DNA of 36,724 nt from CAYXVF01 sp964468125. GTDB lineage: Bacteria; Myxococcota; XYA12-FULL-58-9; CAYXVF01. This document shows positions 32,539-36,724 of the stretch, in pieces. A program made the position numbers and the translations under genes. Where the stretch lies: the NCBI GenBank assembly GCA_964468125.1, contig CAYXVF010000066.1:1-36724 (forward strand). Direction: 5' to 3'. Position 1 is the first letter of the stretch. Each line of letters begins with the position of its first letter. The notes beneath the pieces are model-generated. The model saw only the letters and a list, made by a program, of their open reading frames with translations, searched no databases and was not told the origin of the DNA.

Positions 32539-34004
32539 CTTTCGACCCTTCGGATCGCGAGCGCCGAAGCGACCGTTCTGAGCTTGAGCTCGGTTTCTTG
32601 CCATTCATCGTCCGGCTCGGAGTCCGAGACGATTCCGGCGCCTACGAATGCGACCGCTTCGGACTCGGTCAGGAGGGCACATCGCAGGGCCACGGCGAAG
32701 GCACCTTCACCTCGAGCACCAACCCAGCCGATCGGACTGGCATACCACCCGCGGTGGAGTGTTTCATGCTGCGCGAGGTAGCGCGCCGCTTCCGCACGGG
32801 GATGGCCACCGACAGCGGGCGTCGGGTGCAGATCACCCACGATGTCGAGCAGCGCTTCTCGCTCGCGTACGCGCCCACGCACCGAAGTCTCGAGGTGCTG
32901 GAGCTCGTTCAGTCGCCGGACAGTGGGCTCACTCCCCACCTCCACGCGGTCGCAGTGGGCGCTCAACGCTCGCTCGATGTCCTTGATCACGACGTCGTGC
33001 TCGTACTGGTTCTTGACGCTCCTTCGGAGCTCCTCCGCGAGCTCGTCCGCCTCGTCTTCGTTCTCGCTGCTGGCGATCGTGCCGGCGAGAGCGTGACCGT
33101 CAAAGCGGCCGGAGCTCACGCGCGCGAGCAGCTCCGGAGTCGCTCCGAGAAACCACCGGCCATCGCCCTGGGTGAGGGCGAAGACGAACGCGTCGGGATG
33201 GCCCGCACGCAGCCGTTCGAGAGTTACGGTGGCGTCGAACGCGCTCGACGGGGGGGCAACGAAATGAGCGCGTCGTGCGAGGACGACTTTGTCCAGCGGT
33301 CCAGCCGCAAAGGCATCCTTCGCCGCTGCGATGCGCTCACACCACGCCTCACGACTTTCGCCGCGTTCCGGGACATAGAGTGGCGCGATGCCATTCACAT
33401 AGGTCTCGGACTCTTCGGACGGCTCGAGGAGCGCGCGCCGGGCCGCGTCGAGATTGCGACCGATGAGCGAAGGATCATCGTCCGGATGAGCCTCCGCCGT
33501 CACGACAGCCATCGTCGGCGTACCCGCCCAGCGAACGAGCATCGCCTGGGGGATCACGAGCTCGTGGGTCGGCCAGCCGAACCAGGGATCGCCGACGCGC
33601 GCGACCTCGTTTCGGAACGAGAACCCGCCGAGTGCCAGAGGAAGCTCGGTCAGGCTCGGCTGGCCGCTGCCATGCCAGCCCTGAACGAGAAGGCGCCGCT
33701 CCCGCGCGAGAAACTCCTTCGCCGTCCCGTTGGGACTTTCAGTGGCCTTCATGACTCGCCGGGCGCCGAGCGCCGCGAGCTCCATGCCCGTGCGGCCGTC
33801 GCTCCAGAGAACGCCGCGCTCCTGCGCAAGGCGTGGCGCGAGCCAGCGGATCGGGTCGTCGACGGGGACTTCGGACACGGCCCGGACGAGAGTTGCGCTA
33901 TTCTGTTCACGAGCGAGTGAAATGGCCTGCTCTGCGAGCATGCGCGCGCCTTCGGAAGGAGCTTCACGTGTGACGCGTTCTGGGCTTTCTGAGCTGACCT
34001 GCAT
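32535..34004 (-). CDS. menF: Menaquinone-specific isochorismate synthase
   Basis: Chorismate-binding enzyme that converts chorismate to isochorismate. 489 residues. The C-terminal ~260 residues carry the family core: Asp-Lys-Val-Val-Leu-Ala-Arg-Arg, Ala-Thr-Pro-Glu-Leu-Leu, Gly-His-Ala-Leu-Ala-Gly-Thr-Ile, Glu-His-Asp-Val-Val-Ile, Ala-Val-Gly-Gly-His-Pro, Trp-Tyr-Ala-Ser-Pro-Ile-Gly-Trp and Gly-Ala-Gly-Ile-Val followed by Glu-Trp-x-Glu-Thr-x-x-Lys. The general-acid Glu falls in the His-Glu-Thr-Leu-His segment. It is the first gene of the operon and divergent from the GbsR/MarR-type regulator; the 73-bp spacer contains an inverted repeat. No strong Shine-Dalgarno is seen before ATG 34004. Confidence 0.95.
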   Translation of the reverse strand: MQVSSESPERVTREAPSEGARMLAEQAISLAREQNSATLVRAVSEVPVDDPIRWLAPRLAQERGVLWSDGRTGMELAALGARRVMKATESPNGTAKEFLARERRLLVQGWHGSGQPSLTELPLALGGFSFRNEVARVGDPWFGWPTHELVIPQAMLVRWAGTPTMAVVTAEAHPDDDPSLIGRNLDAARRALLEPSEESETYVNGIAPLYVPERGESREAWCERIAAAKDAFAAGPLDKVVLARRAHFVAPPSSAFDATVTLERLRAGHPDAFVFALTQGDGRWFLGATPELLARVSSGRFDGHALAGTIASSENEDEADELAEELRRSVKNQYEHDVVIKDIERALSAHCDRVEVGSEPTVRRLNELQHLETSVRGRVREREALLDIVGDLHPTPAVGGHPRAEAARYLAQHETLHRGWYASPIGWVGARGEGAFAVALRCALLTESEAVAFVGAGIVSDSEPDDEWQETELKLRTVASALAIRRVER

Positions 34005-34035
34005 TTTTTGCTCGACTCTTGATCCCGTTTCGTTT

Positions 34036-34059
34036 GTTGTTCACAACCTCATGAACAAC
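34036..34059. promoter_or_regulatory. Inverted-repeat operator between menF and its divergent regulator
   Basis: GTTGTTCA (34036-34043) and TGAACAAC (34052-34059) are exact inverted repeats separated by 8 bp. The left arm also pairs internally with the following bases (GTTGT with ACAAC). It is the only strong dyad in the 73-bp space between the divergent menF and regulator genes, so it is the natural candidate for binding a dimeric winged-helix protein. A possible plus-strand promoter overlaps it: TTGTTC at 34037-34042 and TATAGC at 34061-34066, 18 bp apart. Confidence 0.6.
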
Positions 34060-34077
34060 CTATAGCCTCGGTACCAC

Positions 34078-34743
34078 ATGGCAACCGCTGACGACAACGA
34101 AGAGAAGACTTCGAGCTCCGGAAAAGAGCCTACTCGAGGCCCCGGGTCAAAGGGCTACTGGGCCCGTCATGGCAACGAGCTCGACCCGGCCCATGACGCG
34201 CTGACGCGAAGGGTGCTCGATGTCTGCGAAGCAACCGGCGCCTTCATCGAGTATTGGGGCTTCAAAGGGATTCTCGGGCGTGTCTGGGCGCTCCTGGCGT
34301 TGCGCGCGGAGCCCCTCTCCCAGACGGAAATCGCTCAGTTGCTCGGAGTGAGCCGCTCGCTGGTGAGTGGCGCCGTCGCCGAGTTGCAGCGACGTGGTCT
34401 CGTGCGACCCGTCAACGACCATCGCAACGCTCCATATGAGGCCGTGATAGACGTCTGGCCGAGCATCGCGCATGTCCTGCGAAGCCGCGAATGGATGTTG
34501 ATCGAGTCGGCCCGACTCAGTCTCGATGCAGCGATCGAAGAGGCGGAAGTGCAGCAGGCGCAGGGGGAGCCCGTGCTCTACGACGTCGGCCGGATGCGCA
34601 TTCTCCTGCTGATGACCGAAACCGCGCAGGGCTTCCTGAAGGCCTTGATTGCCATGCGCGGTGCCCGACCGGTGGAGTCACTCACCGGCTGGGTATCCCG
34701 AGCGAGTGAGCTCGTCGCTTCTCTCCGCGGCCGCGTCGCCTAG
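34078..34743 (+). CDS. GbsR/MarR-type winged-helix transcriptional regulator
   Basis: 221 residues. An acidic/Ser-rich N-terminus is followed by a winged-helix domain at ~50-125. The recognition-helix region is Leu-Ser-Gln-Thr-Glu-Ile-Ala-Gln-Leu-Leu-Gly-Val-Ser-Arg-Ser-Leu-Val-Ser-Gly, and the wing is Leu-Val-Arg-Pro-Val-Asn-Asp-His-Arg-Asn-Ala-Pro-Tyr. The upstream Trp-Gly-Phe-Lys-Gly-Ile-Leu-Gly-Arg-Val-Trp-Ala pattern and the long C-terminal helical region are typical of the GbsR-like branch (COG1510) rather than small MarR. No ligand-binding residues can be named. Divergence from menF with a shared dyad suggests control of the menaquinone operon and itself. No Shine-Dalgarno precedes the ATG and the candidate -10 ends 11 nt upstream, so the mRNA may be leaderless. 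Confidence 0.88.
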   Translation: MATADDNEEKTSSSGKEPTRGPGSKGYWARHGNELDPAHDALTRRVLDVCEATGAFIEYWGFKGILGRVWALLALRAEPLSQTEIAQLLGVSRSLVSGAVAELQRRGLVRPVNDHRNAPYEAVIDVWPSIAHVLRSREWMLIESARLSLDAAIEEAEVQQAQGEPVLYDVGRMRILLLMTETAQGFLKALIAMRGARPVESLTGWVSRASELVASLRGRVA

Positions 34744-34753
34744 GGCGTCTCCT

Positions 34754-35752
34754 TCAGAGCGCGAGTTGGTCGACGTAGCCGAACAAACCGACCGCACCGC
34801 CTGTGTGAATGAACACGATCGTTTCGTCAGCGCCGACCTCGCCCTTGCGAATCAGATCGATCATGCCATCGAGCCCTTTGCCCGAATACACCGGGTCAAA
34901 GAGCAAGCCTTCGGTGCGCGCGAGCAAGAGCAGCGCGTTGCGCATGCCCTGGGTCGGGACACCGTAGCCGGGTCCGACGTAGTCGCAGTTGGCCCGCACG
35001 TCTTCGCGACGGACCGCGCCCGGTGCACCGATGAGCTCGCAGGTCTGTACTGCGAGGTCGAAGACCTTCTGCTCCTGGATTTCCTGTGGAGCGTTCACAC
35101 CGATCCCGAGAACCGGGATGCCACTGTGTGTTGAACGCAAGCCCGCGAGGAGGCCCGCCTGGGTGCCGGCGCTCCCGGTGGCGTGTACGACTCGATCGAT
35201 GACGATTCCCTGCGCATTTGCCTGCTCGATCAGCTCGAGCGCGCAGCCTACATACCCAAGGGCGCCGATCGGGTTGGAGCCACCACCGGGGATCACGTAG
35301 GGCGTCTCGCCCGCCGCACGCAGCTCGCCGGCGACCTCCTCCATGGCGGCGTTCATATCCGTACCCTTGGGCACCGCTCGGGTCCCCGCATCGAACATGC
35401 GGTCTAGGAAAACGTTGCCCGATCGGTCGTAGGTCTCGCTCGTATCGGCGAGGCGCTCCTCGAAGACGAGCTGGCACTTCATGCCGAGGCGAGCGGCGGC
35501 TGCGGCGGTTTGCCGAGCGTGATTGGACTGCACGGCGCCTTGAGTGATCACCGCCGTAGCGCCCTGCCTGAGCGCGTCCGCCATGAGGAACTCGAGCTTT
35601 CGTGTCTTATTGCCTCCGGTGGCGAGTCCCGTGCAGTCGTCGCGTTTGACCCAGAGCTTCGGGCCGCCGAGCGCCGCGCTCAGCCGCTCCATCGGCTCGA
35701 GGGGAGTGGGGAGATGGGCAAGACGGTGTCGGGGAAAGCGGGAGAGCAGCAT
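34754..35752 (-). CDS. dcyD: D-cysteine desulfhydrase
   Basis: PLP-dependent beta-elimination enzyme of the ACC deaminase/D-cysteine desulfhydrase family. It breaks D-cysteine into pyruvate, ammonia and hydrogen sulfide; some relatives deaminate 1-aminocyclopropane-1-carboxylate. 332 residues from ATG 35752, overlapping the upstream racemase stop by one base. Lys49 in Gly-Gly-Asn-Lys-Thr-Arg-Lys is the Schiff-base lysine; Gln-Ser-Asn-His at 75-78 and Gly-Ser-Ala-Gly-Thr hold PLP. The body reads closely like the enterobacterial D-cysteine desulfhydrase (Pro-Gly-Tyr-Gly-Val-Pro, Asp-Pro-Val-Tyr-Ser-Gly-Lys-Gly), so this is preferred over ACC deaminase. It forms a pair with the aspartate racemase, pointing to D-amino-acid turnover. 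Confidence 0.85.
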   Translation of the reverse strand: MLLSRFPRHRLAHLPTPLEPMERLSAALGGPKLWVKRDDCTGLATGGNKTRKLEFLMADALRQGATAVITQGAVQSNHARQTAAAAARLGMKCQLVFEERLADTSETYDRSGNVFLDRMFDAGTRAVPKGTDMNAAMEEVAGELRAAGETPYVIPGGGSNPIGALGYVGCALELIEQANAQGIVIDRVVHATGSAGTQAGLLAGLRSTHSGIPVLGIGVNAPQEIQEQKVFDLAVQTCELIGAPGAVRREDVRANCDYVGPGYGVPTQGMRNALLLLARTEGLLFDPVYSGKGLDGMIDLIRKGEVGADETIVFIHTGGAVGLFGYVDQLAL

Positions 35753-36450
35753 CAGGGGGTCCTCGTTGGGAGTGGCTCGTCGCCCATGGCGATGCAAACG
35801 GTCAGACGGGCCAGTGCGTCTGTCGAGCTCACCCATGGCACGTTTGTCCGATCGAGGACCAGGGGCACCTCCGTGCAGGCGACGAGGATCGCGTCCGCCC
35901 CCCGATCGACGAGCTCGCCGGCGAGCGAGACCATCGGCTCGCGATCGCGTTCGCCGGCCTTGATGTCGAATACCGCGTCCATGAATCGGCTCTGGGAAGC
36001 AGGGCCGAGCTCGACGAGGGCATGGCCCGCTCGGGCGAGCGCCGGCTGGTAGAGGCCCGCCCGCAGGCACCCGTCCGTCGCGAGAATGCCGACGCGCTCG
36101 ACGTCGAGGGCCCCGAGCTCGGCGAGGGTCGCGTCGAGAATGCTCACAAACGGGACACCCGTTGCGGCGAGCGCCTCATCGAGAAATGCATGGGCGGTGT
36201 TGCAGGGCATCACCAGAAATGTCGCGCCCGCGCCTTCGAGTCGCCGGGCCATCGCCGCGAGCTCCTGACGCACGCGGTCTTCATCGTGTGCTTCGCCCCG
36301 CTGGCGCGGCGGGACCCGCGGGTTGTGGTCGACGATCATCGGAATGTGGTCCTGATCGCGGACCGCCGGCGTGTGGGCCATGACCTTGGCCATGAAGTCG
36401 AGAGTAGCGTCCGGTCCCATTCCCCCGAGGACACCCACACGATGCACCAT
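35752..36450 (-). CDS. Aspartate/glutamate racemase family protein
   Basis: Cofactor-independent amino acid racemase, probably for aspartate. 232 residues, usual length. The two catalytic cysteines are present: Cys83 in Met-Pro-Cys-Asn-Thr-Ala-His and Cys192 in Ala-Cys-Thr-Glu. The N-terminus Gly-Val-Leu-Gly-Gly-Met-Gly-Pro is the family hallmark. Glutamate racemase (MurI) is less likely given this N-terminus. Its stop overlaps the desulfhydrase start by one base (TGATG), so the two are translationally coupled. Possible substrates are D-aspartate or other D-amino acids from peptidoglycan or from prey. Confidence 0.9.
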   Translation of the reverse strand: MVHRVGVLGGMGPDATLDFMAKVMAHTPAVRDQDHIPMIVDHNPRVPPRQRGEAHDEDRVRQELAAMARRLEGAGATFLVMPCNTAHAFLDEALAATGVPFVSILDATLAELGALDVERVGILATDGCLRAGLYQPALARAGHALVELGPASQSRFMDAVFDIKAGERDREPMVSLAGELVDRGADAILVACTEVPLVLDRTNVPWVSSTDALARLTVCIAMGDEPLPTRTP

Positions 36451-36481
36451 GTCTCAGGGCATAGCGTTTGCGATTCGAGGC

Positions 36482-36724
36482 TCAAAGCGCGAATTCACGG
36501 ACCTGCCGGGCAAAGGCAAGGTAGGCTCGCAAACGAGAGCGCACCGCAAGCCTCTCCTGTGCCCATAGGGGGCTGGCCGCAGCCCCAGCTCCGAGCTGAA
36601 CCCGCCGCAGGAGCGCTCCCGAATCCATGCCCAATTGGTTTTGCCTCGGCGTGCGTTCGGAATCGGCAGTGAAGTACGGCCGGTTGGTGCTTTGCGGACC
36701 TCTCCGGTGACGGGTCACAGATTC
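36482..36724 (-). CDS. Possible C-terminal fragment of a gene running off the right edge
   Basis: An open frame enters from the right edge and ends at 36482, 31 nt after the racemase start region and on the same strand. The visible ~80 residues are Arg/Ala-rich, ending in an amphipathic helix (Arg-Ala-Tyr-Leu-Ala-Phe-Ala-Arg-Gln-Val-Arg). No family was recognised. In such GC-rich DNA an open frame of this length may be fortuitous, so the call is tentative. Confidence 0.3.
   Translation of the reverse strand, partial: ESVTRHRRGPQSTNRPYFTADSERTPRQNQLGMDSGALLRRVQLGAGAAASPLWAQERLAVRSRLRAYLAFARQVREFAL

Noticed and set aside
32481..33920. Long plus-strand open frame opposite menF
   Set aside because: The minus strand carries all the motifs of isochorismate synthase; the plus-strand frame is an antisense shadow with no family features.
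1..36724. CRISPR arrays, tRNA/rRNA genes, insertion sequences, integrase sites
   Set aside because: No regularly spaced repeats, no transposase or integrase motifs and no recognisable tRNA arms or rRNA were found on either strand by reading; a covariance-model scan would be needed to exclude small RNAs.

Overview
The window is a GC-rich, densely coding stretch that looks like a draft-genome scaffold of a Myxococcota bacterium (formerly Deltaproteobacteria). The pointers are a MYXO-CTERM-type tail (Gly-Cys, hydrophobic helix, run of Arg) on one protein, a Ser/Thr kinase with four PEGA domains, Cys-rich lipoproteins with a von Willebrand A domain, many lipoproteins, and several cytochrome c proteins. 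A run of exactly 100 N at 5087-5186 marks an assembly gap inside one gene. I saw no rRNA, tRNA, CRISPR array, insertion sequence or phage gene.

Layout. (1) 1-5.7 kb: the end of a secreted fibronectin-III-like protein, pdxH, and a large Cys-rich VWA lipoprotein. (2) 5.7-8.5 kb, minus strand: a PhrB-type iron-sulfur photolyase, a small lipoprotein and a TPR/membrane protein. (3) 8.5-12.3 kb, plus strand: the PEGA kinase, translationally coupled to a membrane TPR-like protein. (4) 12.3-24.1 kb, minus strand: eight consecutive genes that look like an electron-transfer island. In transcription order these are a MYXO-CTERM surface protein, two cytochrome c lipoproteins (3 and 1 haem sites), an inner-membrane ferredoxin-flavoprotein-cytochrome b fusion, a 20-haem cytochrome, a 10-haem cytochrome, a 3-haem lipoprotein and an outer-membrane beta-barrel. 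(5) 24.3-25.5 kb: a divergent Gly-rich lipoprotein with an internal duplication. (6) 25.5-34.0 kb, minus strand: a seven-gene menaquinone operon (menF-menD-menA-menC-menE-polyprenyl synthase-menG) with overlapping or nearly abutting genes. A divergent GbsR/MarR-type regulator stands at its head, with an inverted repeat between them. (7) 34.75-36.45 kb: a D-cysteine desulfhydrase and an aspartate racemase, in a coupled pair, then a fragment at the right edge.

How it fits together. The menaquinone operon would make the lipid-soluble electron carrier. The fusion protein of the island (two ferredoxin motifs, FAD and NAD(P) sites, His-bearing membrane helices) could exchange electrons between NAD(P)H or ferredoxin, the quinone pool and the periplasm. 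The multihaem proteins, haem lipoprotein and beta-barrel would then form a path across the periplasm and perhaps the outer membrane. Counting motifs directly, the island has 37 haem c attachment sites (36 CxxCH and one CX3CH). The 20- and 10-haem proteins share a three-haem repeat whose order runs on across the gene boundary, so they may be a split 30-haem protein. That cluster is the best candidate here for an undescribed system. Its electron donor, acceptor and direction cannot be read from sequence alone.
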